Source: Panonychus citri
Lineage: Eukaryota; Arthropoda; Arachnida; Trombidiformes; Tetranychidae
DNA length: 64,000 nt
NCBI RefSeq assembly: GCF_014898815.1
Contig: NW_026515541.1
Coordinates: 2,666,001 to 2,730,000, forward strand
Direction: 5' to 3'
The notes beneath the pieces are model-generated. The model did not search any database and was not told where the DNA came from. It saw nothing but the letters and a program-made list of their open reading frames with translations. This document shows, in pieces, positions 1 through 12,020 of this stretch. Positions within the stretch are counted from its first letter, which is position 1; every line of letters begins with the position of its first letter. The translations under genes were made by a program, and so were the position numbers.

Positions 1-401
1 GTAAAATATTACGTTCTAAGTATGAAGAATTACTTGAAACTAGACTAACATTATGCAAAGAAAAGCATCAAGTAAAGATTAACAATATGCAAATGAGAAT
101 TGACAATTTGATTAATTTGCGAGACACTATCATTCAACCTGAAAGAATATTCAACAATAACGATTGTCCAACTATTGTAGAAAAACCTAAAGTGACCAAT
201 TCAGATGAAACATTTCCCATCAAATCGAATCAAATTTTAACCACTGACAAAATTAAATCTAAAGATGACAAAAGTAAGAAGAAACGAAGAAGATTCAATG
301 GCAATAAAATTAAAAAAAGTTCGAATGATCTTTTAACCTCAACCAACGAGAACAAAAAGACGAAAAAAGTTCTGAAACAATCGAAGACAAAGAAAAACTG
401 A
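1..401 (+). CDS. 3' end of a coiled-coil protein gene (partial)
   Basis: The frame is open from base 3 with no stop until 401, so this is the last exon of a gene that begins before the window. The visible part starts with a heptad-like stretch (KYEELLETRLTLCKEKHQ) and ends in a very lysine-rich tail with a KKKRRRF cluster, which could be a nuclear localisation signal. The first methionine in the window (base 87) is probably internal. The coiled coil followed by a basic tail resembles the end of the kinesin-like gene at 51-54 kb, but the similarity is only compositional. No family can be assigned. Confidence 0.5.
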   Translation, partial: KILRSKYEELLETRLTLCKEKHQVKINNMQMRIDNLINLRDTIIQPERIFNNNDCPTIVEKPKVTNSDETFPIKSNQILTTDKIKSKDDKSKKKRRRFNGNKIKKSSNDLLTSTNENKKTKKVLKQSKTKKN

Positions 402-771
402 TCGCTCATCTCTCTTTTACAATGTACTTTCATTATTCTATTAAAATTAATGATCAAATTTCAATTTCAATTGATTTTATTAAAATTCACCGTTAAAACA
501 GAGAGAAAAAGTTCCACTTCTATTTATCTTTGTATGGACTCTATTGAAAGACAAATCACCTGAAGGTTCAATATTAGAAAAGTTCATTACAAAAGCGATG
601 CTGAAGTTTAACATGACGGGAATAATGAGAGTTTTTATATAATTAATACAAACAAATTAAGAAAATATCACGATATCAGGTAGACTATAGAAAACTATTG
701 ATAATATATTTATTAAGTAAGAATTAGTTATTATTCCTACAGTGTATTAATCTCACTCAATCTCTGTGTTT
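402..771. other. Intergenic stretch, nothing recognised
   Basis: AT-rich sequence between two converging genes. It should hold both 3' UTRs. I see no open frame, repeat or RNA gene. Confidence 0.5.
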
Positions 772-1851
772 TCATCGAGAGCTTTTTAATTGATTTTTCG
801 ATGATTCCAATTTGGTTTTCTTTATGACAATTATTTTGGAATAAGCTGAAAATTTCTTTCCTCTATGATATAACGATTTGTGCGATTTAGCGAAGTGAGA
901 ACAGTGTTTAAATCTGAGTGATAACCAGCTACATATTGTACACATTTGAGCGAGTACATGATCATTAGGTAAATTGTAACAGTTTTCTTCAATTTCGGAA
1001 ATTGAAATAGTCTTGGCTTTTCTGCGGTACCACATTTTATATGCTATGCTTGTCATGAGCACAAATTTACATTGAGAGGTCAAATACCCTGGGTTTTCAC
1101 GCTCAAAATTCAAGTCATGCTGAGTTTTAAGATGAGTTGAATAATTATTGTTTGTAGGTAGCTCAAACCAAGAGCATAGACTGCAAATTCGTACAGGGTT
1201 AAGGTCAGGAGGGATTTCGTAATATGGTCCACCATCAGTTGATTTTGTCAAATACTTAAAGGCAGTCGTTGTACTTGATGAAAATTCATCGTGGGTCTTT
1301 GAGGTCGAAGGATAGACGATTGATCTTGTTGTTTCACTATTCATTTTCGGTACCATTTCCTCGTCCACTGGTTTCATCTCAATTTCTTTTACCTTTTTTT
1401 CAATAGTTTCCTCATACAATCGTTTTAGCTCCTCATATCGCTTGATTGGTACGAACTCTTTACAAACTTGTAAAATTTGTTTTTCTAGTAGCATATTTTT
1501 ATTCTTTGCTTTCACGAGTTCATCTTTTAGTTTCTGATTAGCTGATTCGAGCTCCTTACCGACTTCTTGTTCCAAGGCCAAAGCGAATTCCTTTAGATCG
1601 ATAACTTTCGTGTTCTCCAAAACCTTCTCTTTATCTTTAACCCATTGAGGATTAACGAGTATAAACTTTGGATATATAATTTTTTCGATAACATCACAGG
1701 TCAAAGATGAACAACATTTTGACAAAATCTTTTTCTGGGTCATCACTTTATCAACAAGTTTAGAGAACTTGAATGATTCTTTCTCATTTTGATCATCATT
1801 CAATTCATTACTTTTAAAAGAAACAGAATTTAAGTCGGAATTCACATTCAT
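772..1851 (-). CDS. Gene A: kinesin-derived coiled-coil protein with two C2H2-type zinc fingers
   Basis: Single-exon frame of 359 aa with a true ATG at 1851. Residues about 27-50 (FKFSKLVDKVMTQKKILSKC) resemble the segment just before the P-loop in the kinesin-like gene at 51-54 kb (YSFTEILDESATQINVFSKC), but no motor follows. Residues 85-160 are coiled coil and carry FVPIKRYEELKRLYEETIEK, a copy of the repeat in that kinesin's tail. The C-terminal half has two similar modules: C223-x2-C226-x13-H240-x4-H245 and C304-x2-C307-x11-H319-x4-H324, each with a CSW motif and preceded by a Y-x-(I/L)-P segment. Broken gene C (13.3-15.0 kb) has the same architecture. The gene runs divergently from gene B. 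A nucleic-acid or protein-binding role for the fingers is inference; the product is otherwise unknown. Confidence 0.7.
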   Translation of the reverse strand: MNVNSDLNSVSFKSNELNDDQNEKESFKFSKLVDKVMTQKKILSKCCSSLTCDVIEKIIYPKFILVNPQWVKDKEKVLENTKVIDLKEFALALEQEVGKELESANQKLKDELVKAKNKNMLLEKQILQVCKEFVPIKRYEELKRLYEETIEKKVKEIEMKPVDEEMVPKMNSETTRSIVYPSTSKTHDEFSSSTTTAFKYLTKSTDGGPYYEIPPDLNPVRICSLCSWFELPTNNNYSTHLKTQHDLNFERENPGYLTSQCKFVLMTSIAYKMWYRRKAKTISISEIEENCYNLPNDHVLAQMCTICSWLSLRFKHCSHFAKSHKSLYHRGKKFSAYSKIIVIKKTKLESSKNQLKSSR

Positions 1852-2060
1852 TGTAGAGAAAATTTCGTCAATTAAACTTGAAAACTAAACACCAAACACG
1901 AAAACAGTTAATAATAATAGATTTTTTTATTAAGCTCAAAATTTTTTTTCTTTGATAAAAAACAACAAAATTAATTTTATTTACAATCAACTACAGTTAA
2001 TTGCCAGATAATCGTAATTGTAAACAAGACAACCGAGCTGTATAATTGGGTTCTGCCCCG

Positions 2061-2226
2061 TTCGGCCAAGTGTTTAAGCAAACATTAAAGTTAATCCCTT
2101 TGTCTTTGTTATTTTTAAAGATTTTTCTATTTTAATGGATTCTTTGACAATTTAAACTAAAACTTGTGAAAATTAAAAAAAAAACAAAGGGATTAACTTT
2201 AATATTTGCCTAAACAATTGGCCGAA
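2061..2226. mobile_element. Short hairpin MITE-like element
   Basis: The two ends form imperfect inverted repeats of about 43 bp: TTCGGCCAAGTGTTTAAGCA at the left, and at the right the reverse complement of a near-identical copy differing at a few bases. Both arms run into an identical ATTAAAGTTAATCCCTTTGT segment. The roughly 80 bp middle is AT-rich and non-coding. I cannot see a clear target-site duplication, so this may be an old non-autonomous DNA transposon or a foldback repeat. Confidence 0.6.
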
Positions 2227-2435
2227 TAGGAATATACCGTTAAACGGAAATCAAGAGAGAGTGAAGGTTAATTCTCAGGCTGGTCGCCACTATCGCTTTT
2301 TTCGTTCTTCTTTTCGCAACCAAATTGGTTAAAGTTTATTTTCGTTGTATTAACGTCGTTGACCAATAAGATTTCAATTTGTTCTGCATTCAAACTTGAA
2401 ATCAATCGAAACCTGAGTGAAAAATTTCATTAAAA

Positions 2436-2462
2436 TCTTGACTCAAGATTCTTGAGTCAAGA
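2436..2462. promoter_or_regulatory. Palindrome holding two inverted TGACTCA sites
   Basis: TCTTGACTCAAGA and TCTTGAGTCAAGA are exact reverse complements separated by one base. Each contains TGACTCA or its complement, the consensus for AP-1 type bZIP factors. The site lies about 450 bp upstream of gene B and 585 bp upstream of gene A. Function is inferred from the motif only. Confidence 0.3.
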
Positions 2463-2912
2463 AATTTTTAACCAATTTTCTTTTAAAAGTTATTCTTCGA
2501 AATTATCTCCATCTCTTAGTAGAAAAAAGAAAAATTAATCTTAGCGGTGATTTTCAAGTTGGAATTTAACTTTTCATTTTCTTGGATAATTAATCTGATT
2601 CTCATTTTGAAATAATTGAATTTCAACTTGATTTATTTTCTCTTGTCGATAAGTTAAAGTGAATGTTACTTATTTTTGTAAAAACTTTTGATGGAAAACC
2701 AGAATCAACGAATTGATTGAAGCTGAAACATAAGACACGTTCTCTTGCTTTTATTGCCTAGAGAGACTTTCATCCAACAGGAGGAGCAATTAAATTGTGA
2801 TTAAATTATCAAATTGTAACAGTTTCTTTCTGATTGTCAGTTTGTTTGTATTATCTTCCTCTTCTTCTCATTTCTTTTTATTTTAATTTAATTTGTTTCC
2901 ATCTCTCCGGCC

Positions 2913-5321
2913 ATGAATATGGATGAATCTAATTCAGTTTGTGACAATAATTGTGATCTGCATAAAAATGAAGGTGAAAAGAAAAGATTATTCAAATTCT
3001 CAAAAATTGTTGATGATTTCGTGACAAAGAGTAAAATGTTGTCTGAATGCTGTTCAACTTCAAATCCTGATACTCTGGACGGAATTAAGAAACAAAAAGT
3101 GGTCACTGTTGACCTTAAATTGAAAAAAAGTAAAGAGATGATCGATACTAAAGAATTAGTGTTAACTCTGGAAAAAGAGGCTGAGAAAAAATTAGATTCT
3201 CTGAATTTGGAATTTGAATTAAAGCTTTTCCAATCTAAGAAAAAAAATATTCTACTTCAAGAAGACAATTTCAAACTTCGTAAGGACACAGCAGCGATCA
3301 AAGAGCAATATGAGAAAAAGATTCATGATCAGGAGATGGAGACCCAAAAGAAATTAAAAGATCTCCGGAAAGAATTGACTAAACCTCTCGCCAAAATCGC
3401 TAATCAACAAAGTCAAACTGAAGAAAAAGTTATTCCAATTAAAGAATTAGAAAAGGTACAAAGTGTTTACGACATGGAACTGAAGAAACTAAAAGCAACT
3501 TATGAAAAAGAATATGAGGCAAAATTATTGGAACAACGATCGTGCCTGGAAAAAGAAAATGAATCAAAATTAAATCAACTAAGAACAGAATTAACTAAAT
3601 TGTTGGACATTTCAATGGACAAAAAAATTCGATCAGAAAACAAAACTATTGTGGACGATGAAGTGATCTTTGTACGTCAAAGTTTCTCACAGAAAACACC
3701 AGAGACGATGGAAACAGGTGAGCAAAGAACTAATCATAAATCTAAAAGTAATTAAATTACATGATAATATAATTTTATCGTCCAGAAGAAAACAAAACCA
3801 GAACAAAAAGTTCTAAAAATTCTGATCCTGATCAGTCAATAAATCGATCGAACAGACGGACCAGATCAACGGAGTCTAGAACAACGAAAAGAGCGCGGAT
3901 TGAAGTACCTGTTGAATCAAAAGTACCAGAAGCTCCAAAAGTTTCGCCAAATTGTAGTAGCGAATCTCGTTCAAAATCTTCGTCACCCTCTCATTCTAAT
4001 GAACAGTTATCATCGAAAGCCAATTCGCTCTCTGGATATGATGTAGAAAGATATGTTTACACGGGAGCCGCTAAGCTCAATAAATGGGTGTCTGAATACG
4101 AACAATTTAAAAGTTCATGTAGCCATGATGAATTTTTGACCTTTGCTTCGATCATTAATGTCTATAATTTGCTGTCCTCGAATGTGATTCCAGTTAATCG
4201 ATCAACTCACCAAGATTGGTTGGTACTCATAGTGTTTGACCCATGAAATTTTCTTTTACTAATCTCATTTGAATGACTTTTCTTATTTTCCAATAGGAGT
4301 GAAAGTAAATTACAATTAAATTATTCGGAGAAAAGCGCTAAAAAATATCGTGACTCAAGCTATCAGATTTTCTTTCATAATGATGCAGCTCCTAAAAGTC
4401 ATTTAGATTTCAAAAATTTGGTGGATGAAAATTATGACAATGAGAAATCAAGATGTAAATTAGCCAATTGTCCGTGTGGAAATCGATTCGAAAAGGCCAA
4501 GACGAAACACAATATATCTCGTCACATAAGTGAGAACTTTTGTATTTTTGTTTGTAACAAATGTAGCTCTTCATACCACATCATAGCCTCTCTTTTCGGA
4601 CATTACGATAACTGTTGTAGTGAAAGATGCAAAAAAATGACCAAACTCAAAAGATCGGGAGAGTTGAAGCCATTTTTGAAGACAAAAGAAACTCCGACAA
4701 CCTTTTTACCCGTCATCACACCAGATTCATTCAAGATCGGCGTTGATATGATGGCTAATCGATTCAATGGAAATTCGAAGCGCAAAGGTCAATTTTCTGA
4801 AAAGATTCAGGGAATTTGTGTCTTCATTACGAAAGAAATTGCTGAATTCGAACCTGCTAAGCTCGTTTTAGACATGTAAGTTGAAGTAAATGTAGTTCGT
4901 TGTAAATTATAATTGTTACTTTTATTTCTTTTACAGTCCAAACGAGACAGTTCCGATTTATTATCTTACTGTGAATAAACCGTTCATCTATTGGGACATG
5001 GATGCTAAGAGATCGACAAGTTACTACGAATATAGCGAAGCCATAAGAAAAGTGGAAAAGAGTGAAGATCAATTTGTCTGTGGTTTCGAACGATGTGTCA
5101 AGTGTACAAACTCTGACGACCGAAGAAAATCTAAAAATTACCACACAATTAGAGGCCACATACAATCGTATAATTTTCGACTTGGATGCATCAGTTGTAA
5201 ATGTACTTTCGCCTCTTTCGATACATTGGATGCTCATTACACAGAAAAGTGTATCAAATCAATATTAACGAAAGCAATCGAGTTGAAAAGGAAAGAAAAT
5301 TCAGAGAAAAATGCTAAATAA
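2913..5321 (+). CDS. Gene B: kinesin-derived coiled-coil protein with cysteine/histidine C-terminus
   Basis: Four exons join in frame: 2913-3717, 3786-4218, 4297-4875, 4937-5321, giving 733 aa. The second donor (GTTGGT at 4219) was chosen because it keeps the frame as W-SESK. Residues about 27-50 (LFKFSKIVDDFVTKSKMLSE) match the pre-P-loop segment of the kinesin at 51-54 kb. A long coiled coil follows, with EQYEKKIHDQEMETQKKLKD and QSQTEEKVIPIKELEK repeats of the kinesin-tail type. Exon 2 is Ser/Arg/Lys-rich and probably disordered. Exons 3-4 hold two Cys/His segments, the first with CPCG...HNISRH...CNKCSSSYH and the second with CISCKCTF...HYTEKC. Part of exons 3-4 is repeated as a fragment at 12.0 kb. 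Gene F has the same kind of C-terminus. Function unknown; a zinc-binding C-terminus is inference. Confidence 0.7.
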
Positions 5322-5570
5322 ATTTCATCTTTATTGTCTATTCATCATTTAAATATCATAACAATATCGCCAAAATAATACTAATCAAACAATAAACAAT
5401 AACTATCAAAGTTTAGACTCTAATTACTGATTGATTTTGGAATTGCATTTACACTCCTCACTCTGTACTTGTTCAATTAATTCAGTAATCGATTATTGGA
5501 CATTTTGTTTCGTTCGAGAACTGATTCGTTTTTCACGAATCGATTTACCTTTTCTTTCTTTCTTTTTCAG

Positions 5571-5753
5571 GCCAAAAGCAACGATAAGAAGGATCCTACT
5601 ATCGAAGTAAATATCAAACAGTTCAGAGATGCTCAAGAGATTCGAAGATCATCTTTATCATCTTCAACATTCTCTCACGGGTACATCAAGCTCGATCACG
5701 AGCCGAATCACCGTCAGTCCGTTTTTGAAAAAAAAATGTTACTTGGAAATTAA
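5571..5753 (+). CDS. Possible orphan 3' exon
   Basis: A strong polypyrimidine tract and acceptor (TTTCTTTCTTTTTCAG) ends at 5570 and is followed by a 60-codon frame to a TAA at 5753. The peptide is polar with an SSLSSSTFSHGYIKLDHEPN stretch. I found no upstream exon with a matching donor, and there is no start codon in the open part. It may be a relic exon, an extra exon of gene B, or chance. Confidence 0.25.
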   Translation, partial: AKSNDKKDPTIEVNIKQFRDAQEIRRSSLSSSTFSHGYIKLDHEPNHRQSVFEKKMLLGN

Positions 5754-6276
5754 TAGAATTGATTTTAAAATATTCAATAATTAATAATCAATAAAAGGAA
5801 ATTAAAATTAATTGTTGATCAATAATCTGAGTCTTATTTTGTTTGTTGAGAATCGTCAGTCTCAAGGATTGGGTTAATTTCCATTAATTTCCATTTGATT
5901 ACAGTTCTTGGTAATAATAATTAATAATCAAATACATATTTAGTTATGAAAAAGAAAACAGTAAATTAGTTAATTGTGAAATAACTAGACAATCAGCTCT
6001 CTGTCTCTGTTAATTACCATAAATACTAATAATACAACCAATTGATTAACATAACATTGTAATGACATTGGAAATCAATGTAACGACCGTTCAACCTTAA
6101 TAACAATTAACATGACCTAGAAATCAGTGTAATTAAATCAAGTAACTTAGGTCAGATAGTAATGAGTAGACTGATTAGTTTTATATAAAAAAACAACAAT
6201 CAACAATTAAAGTAATCATTTCTTGATTAGTTCAATTTGCTTGTGTCACAATCAGTGGATGAATCAACAATTCATA
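5754..6276. other. Intergenic, upstream of the ML-domain gene
   Basis: AT-rich and non-coding. TTATATAAAAAA at about 6180 is a possible TATA box about 95 bp upstream of the next ATG. Nothing else was recognised. Confidence 0.4.
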
Positions 6277-6866
6277 ATGAATAAGTTTACGTTGATTGTT
6301 ATAATTAGTTCACTTTTATGTTCATTTGATTGTATCAAAATTTCATTTTCCTCTTGTGGTAAGTAAATATAGACTTTTGTTCATTTGTAATCTATTAATC
6401 AACTTTTAACTTTTTATTAATTGTTCGGATCAACAATTAAGGTGGAGAAGCATCTGAACTACGAATTGATGGTTGTCAAAATAATGTCGAACCTTGTGTT
6501 CTGCCCAAAGGTAAAACGGCTCATATTGAGGTCGATTTTGTGGCTCCGTTTGATTCCGATTTTGTTTACGCTGATGTAAGTCGACAATCGGACACTTTGT
6601 CAATCGCTATTCCAATTCCACTGTTTGATCGTGACGCTTGTACGAACCATGGACTAACCTGTCCACTCAAAAAAGGTCAAAATTACACTTATGTTTACGA
6701 TTTTTATGTTGACCCTTTACTGCCGTCAATTAAAGGCAACTACTTATTATCACTGTCCACATTTTGGGGCTACGGTCTTGGTTGTATTAGTATTCCTATG
6801 GAAATATCGAGCAGTAATACAACTGATTTACTTGGTTTATTTGGTAATCGATTGTCGGTCGATTAA
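6277..6866 (+). CDS. Secreted ML-domain (MD-2/NPC2-like lipid-recognition) protein
   Basis: Two exons, 6277-6358 and 6442-6866, give 168 aa with ATG at 6277. The N-terminus is a signal peptide (MNKFTLIVIISSLLCSFDCI). The mature part has the ML layout: C in FSSCGG, C pairs in DGCQNNVEPCVLPKG, then DACTNHGLTCPLKKGQNYTY and a late GLGCISIPMEI strand. The KG-x-(T/N) turns after conserved cysteines are typical of NPC2 and group 2 mite allergens. The family binds lipids in a beta-sandwich cavity; NPC2 carries sterol, and arthropod paralogues are varied and secreted. The ligand cannot be told from sequence. Length fits the family, with a slightly extended C-terminal tail. The gene stands alone. Confidence 0.75.
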
Positions 6867-8364
6867 AGTTTCAAGTTCCAATTGATTTGAAGATTTTTCG
6901 CGAAAAATCCATTCATCTAATATATCACAGTGTCCATTTCTTTTGTGTGTAAATAACAATAATAATTATTCTCTCCTCTTTTGGTGAAACATTTTCTTTT
7001 ACAAATAAACAGTTAATTCGAAATAAAAATCAATCCAATAATTTTACGATCTAAATGATAACCAACCATCAATCGAAATTGAAAATATTAAACGTCTCGA
7101 ATTAACAGAAATGAAATTCGAGAGAAATTATTAAAAGGTTAAGACCATTTTATTCTCAACTGTCAAAGAGCAATTTACGCTTTAAATTAATGTACCAACG
7201 CAAATTTCGTTGGTCACAATCACAATCAAAATCATTAGAATTTAATTGAAACAATCAAAATTAATCATCGACTTTTGTTCTCACAAGTAGCGAACTCTGG
7301 TGATTGTTTTTCAAACGATTTTTCCATTGCCTCGAAAATTGAAATTTCTCATTTGTTTACATTCTAATTGTTGACCTGCAGTTGATTGTTTATCTTAATT
7401 GTGACTTTCGATCAACTTTTTATTTTGCAGAAAATCAGTTTAACAAGGATAGTTAATTGTTATTTCTTAGGTGATGATATTCTGTTTTCGTTTGTGAATA
7501 AAAATCTTACAATTCGGTTAACTGACAAGTGTGAGTTTCCTTTTTGGGGTTTGTGTTTTTCTCTCCTTGGAATATTATTTTCTTTTAATTGTAACTGTTA
7601 ACTTGTTATCATTTGCCAGTTGACATGTTCTAGTTTACTTGGTTTGGGTTGTAATCAAATCGACAATTAAAGTGCTATTATTAATTATGTTGATTGTGTC
7701 AACTAACAAATAGTGTAAATTTTGTAACCAACAAGAGATAATAGAGATTGTTTCATTTTTTTATAATCTATTCTCGGTAAACAAGTCAACCCCTTTTACT
7801 AATTAAGATATGTGATTGTTTCTTAAATTGTTCAACTGTTTCACTCTCATCTTCACCATCTTTAATCATAATTATCGATCATCACCATCTAAAAAGTGTA
7901 ACAATTAAATTAATTGTTTATTCAATTTGGGGAAAAACAAAATTGACTCTTCTACCTGTTGAGATTGTAAATCTTTCCATTCGCTGTGCTTCCCATTAAA
8001 CCTAAACTCTCAATAGACAATCAGAGAAACCTACAAGTTAATCATCATCATCATCATCATCATCTGTTAGCCTAAAGGTTGACAATTAAATTAAATTAAA
8101 AGTGTTAACTTGGTTTACTTTTCCTTTTTTTGAATTTAGTTTCTTTTGTATTTTGTTGCTAAGGGGGAAGAATAGAGACAAATTGACTCCTCCCTTTTAC
8201 CTAAACATCAAAAAGGAAAAAATTGTTTTGATATATTTTTGGAGACACTTTTCATTCAATCATTTGTTTCCCTTTTGATTACAATTAATTCTTCGTTTAA
8301 AGTATTCTATTCTCACCACAGTTTATATTGTTAACTCAATTGATCAAGTTCTCTATTGACGAAA
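6867..8364. other. Intergenic / probable 5' region of the arrestin gene
   Basis: About 1.5 kb without a supportable coding frame. It contains an (ATC)n run at about 8043-8063. Non-coding 5' exons of the arrestin gene may lie here but cannot be placed. Confidence 0.4.
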
Positions 8365-11300
8365 ATGAGCCAACAAGATGATATCAAAAGACCAGGGACT
8401 CGAGTTTTCAAGAAATCATCGCCCAACGGTAAGATAACCGTTTACCTTGGAAAAAGGGACTTCGTGGACCATATTTCACAAGTTGACCCAATAGGTGAGA
8501 ATTGTAATTGTTTCATCTTCACCTCAAATATTTAGACTATTAACCCAATTAAGTAAATTGTTATGGTGACACTTGTACCCTCTTCTTTTGATTCTATCAA
8601 TCTGTCTGTCATGTTTATTTACAGAATATCATCAATTTCCATCACCATAATAATCGTTAGATTTGTTCTTTGTCATATATTATTTACTAATATTTTTTAT
8701 TTTCTCTTCCTGTTTCTTTTTTTCTCTCTCCTTTCTTTGGTTCCTAATCCATCTTTTCCTTTTCCTTCTTTTCCTTCTTCTTCTTCTTCTCTTTTTCTAT
8801 CTGTCGAATTTTTTCTTCTTCTCCCTGTCCTTCTTCTCTATCATGATGATATTCTCGATGATTATCATTTATTTATAAATATACTGAACATATAACTCAT
8901 TCCTCGATATTGATTAATTACACGAATATTTTCATTCTTCATGTTGATCATGCAATGTGATGAATTCATTGTTATGCTGTTCAATAAATCATGTTTTCTT
9001 TTTGTTTTTTTTTCTTTTTCTATTATTATCTAGATGGTGTAGTCTTAGTCGATTTGGATTATGTTAAAGATCGTCGGGTATTTGGCCATATTTTAGCCGC
9101 TTTCCGTTATGGAAGAGAGGATTTAGATGTTCTTGGATTAACATTTCGAAAAGATCTTTACTTAGCTTCAGAGCAAATCTTTCCAGTTCTAGAGGAGAAA
9201 AGCAAAAGACCTCGAACCAGATTACAGGAGCGATTAATCAAAAAATTAGGTCCAAATGCATTCCCATTTTATTTCGAGGTAAGAAACATACACACTTGAT
9301 TTCTTACACTTAATTACCAATTACTAACCAAATTACTTTTCTCTTTCCTGTTTTATTATTACCATTAACCATTTCTCTCATGGCAATTTCTCTTAGTATT
9401 TAAGAAGAGAAGATTAAGAAAAGAAATATAAGCTTTTCTTTTCTTCATCTTTTTTTTCTCATGATCTGTTTTTATTTCACTCGAATTAATTTACATACAT
9501 ATTAGGAGATACAATAGTGATGTTTATAGTCTATCTCATGATATAAAATTCTGTTTACCCAGAAGTTTATTATTCCCATTCTGGTCTCTTTGCTTCCTTG
9601 TCTATTTTGTTTGAAAAAAAGTGTTAAAAATACTTCAATTACCGTTAATTATTAATCACCAGGATTTAATTATCAAGATTTGATGACGTTATTTATGTTC
9701 AACAACTTTAACTAAATTGAAATTGTTGTTTTTAGTTTTTCCCTTTTTTGATCATTTCAATTATCTAAATCATTTGAGTTATTTGTTTTTTTTTCTATTA
9801 ATATAATATCTCTCTCTCTCTCTTTATTTATTTTTTATTCTCTATTTTATTCTCTCTGGATTACATTTGCGTTGATTTATTGGTCATCATCTAATTATCA
9901 AAGCTTCCACCTCATTGTCCAGCATCAGTTACTCTTCAACCGGCCCCTGGTGATACCGGTAAACCTTGTGGAGTAGATTATGAATTGAAAGCTTACGTTG
10001 CCGAGAATCTTGATGAAAAGCCACATAAACGCAATTCCGTTAGATTAGCGATCAGGAAAATTACTTATGCACCAAGTGAACAGGGTGAACAGCCAAGTGT
10101 CGAAATAAGCAAACAGTTCGTGATGTCGCCAAATAAATTACACTTGGAAGCTTCACTTGATAAAGAGGTTGGTATTAATTTCCCTTTTTTTTGTAATAAT
10201 TACACTTCAATTAAATTCTAAACGATGTATCTCATTTAATGTGATAATTTAATAATAGATTTGATTGATAATTTGCTTGCCTTTCCCTTCTTTCTCCATA
10301 TTTATATTTGGTTTTATTGTAATTAATATGATTCTATTTTCTCTCTCCCTCTCTTCTAGTTGTATCATCACGGTGAAGATATCGCAGTCAATGTACATAT
10401 TGCAAATAACTCAAATCGCACGGTTCGAAAAATCAAAATATCAGTTCGTCAATTTGCTGATATTTGTCTTTTCTCAACGGCACAATATAAATGCTCGGTA
10501 GCTGAGATCGAGAGTGAGTACGTGATTGACAATCCATGTGTTATAACTTAAAATGTTATTAGTTTTGTTTAATTTGTTATTTGTCATTTTTTCCGTTCTA
10601 TCTTATGTCATCGTCTACGATAAACGTCTTCCCTGTTTCTGTAAAACTTTTACAATCATCTTTCTAACTTAAATCACGATCAATCTAATATCGAAATCCA
10701 AACCTCACACTCAACTATAACCTTTAAACTCTCAGGGATGGTTGTCCTGTTAGTCCAGGATTTACTTTATCTAAAGTCTATTATCTGCGACCTCTTCTAT
10801 CTGATAATAAGTCAAAAAGAGGATTAGCACTCGATGGTCAACTTAAACACGAAGATACAAATCTTGCATCATCAACAATGTAAATCATTTCGAAATTTAT
10901 CTTCTTTTTATTTTTGTGACAAAATTTTCTCCTGACAATCTGATTGATCTTTTTTTCCCTTTATTCTAAATATCCATCAATCTATTTAGTATAACAGATC
11001 CAGAACATAAAGAAAATCTTGGAATAATTGTTCAATATAAAGTTAAAGTAAAACTTTGCTTGGGTCCTTTGGGAGGTGATGTTGTTGCCGAATTACCTTT
11101 TGTTCTGATGCACCCAAAGCCTGAAGATGATCCTGAGCCTTCTGGAGCAACACCGACTGATGGTGATCCAAATCATGTCAATAGCGAAGGAGCCAAACAA
11201 GAATCAAATGATTTTAATTTAATCCAATTGGATACGTACGTTTATCCATCATCTCCTTATACTTTGTTTTGTTTTCATAATGTCACTTTCTATCAACCTT

Positions 11301-11756
11301 TCACTCAATCTCTCACCGACTCTCTCTCTCTCTCTCTCTACTCTTCTTCATCAGCATGTCCTTGTACCTTATTTAACCTAAAAGTGAACCAATTTGCTTC
11401 ACTTCTATTGGAAATCAAAAATGATTGACAGAAATCGGGATGTCATTAATTTTGATTTCTTTTTTTCTTTCGCATTTAATCCAAATCATAATGTTTATTT
11501 TAGATATTATCACTTTTCCCTTTATAACATTGACAACTCTAATTCATCATGTTATCCTTAATCATTTCCCGTCCATCAAATCACCTTAATATTTATTTTT
11601 ACTCTCTCCCACATCTTACTATTTATTAATATATTGACTTAATTTTTTTTCTTCTCTCTCTCTCTCTCTCTCTCTTCCAGGGAACCGACAGAAGATGACA
11701 TAATCTTTGAAGACTTCGCTCGGATTAGATTAAAAGGCGAAAATGATGGAAAGTAA
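8365..11756 (+). CDS. krz: Beta-arrestin (non-visual arrestin, kurtz-like)
   Basis: Seven exons: 8365-8494, 9034-9278, 9904-10167, 10360-10517, 10736-10879, 10990-11235, 11681-11756. Together they encode 420 aa, close to the usual length. The N-domain starts with GTRVFKKSSPNGKITVYLGK and DGVVLVDLDYVKDRRVFGH; the C-domain includes the conserved stretch KRGLALDGQLKHEDTNLAS, IIVQYKVKVKLCLG and ELPFVLMHPKPEDDP. The end holds DDIIFEDFARIRLKG, the region in which beta-arrestins carry the AP-2-binding motif. For exon 4 I chose the GTACGT donor (after 10517) over the GTGAGT four bases earlier, because only it keeps the frame into exon 5. Known role of the family: binds phosphorylated GPCRs at the plasma membrane, ends G-protein coupling and promotes clathrin uptake. 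Intron acceptors carry long TC runs. Confidence 0.95.
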
Positions 11757-12020
11757 ATTAAATCCACTGACAAAATCGACAAAACCAAGAGACACAAATA
11801 CATAAACAATTTAATAAAAAGACACAAGAAACACATATACACCAATCGCATACAACAAACACACAAAACAAATTAAATGAATTTCAATTCCTCTAAATTG
11901 TTTTTGTAAAATATAACTTTCTTTTGCCATGTAAAAAAACTACAGATTGTATCCATTATTATTATCATAATTATCATTTAAATTTTAAATCAAACAATCA
12001 AAAAGTATCTCATGTAGCTC
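11757..12020. other. 3' UTR / intergenic
   Basis: Non-coding A-rich sequence after the arrestin stop. AATAAAA at about 11812 could serve as a poly(A) signal. No other feature. Confidence 0.4.

Larger units (their letters stand above)
1852..2912. other. Divergent promoter region between genes A and B
   Basis: About 1.06 kb separates two head-to-head ATGs. It holds a hairpin element (2061-2226), a pair of TGACTCA-like sites in a palindrome (2436-2462), and a block at about 2508-2562 (CCATCTCTTAG...AGCGGTGATTTTCAAGTT) that recurs upstream of gene C and near 41.0 kb. Confidence 0.5.

Noticed and set aside
8563..8895. 110-codon frame in arrestin intron 1
   Set aside because: Translation of a pyrimidine-rich intron.
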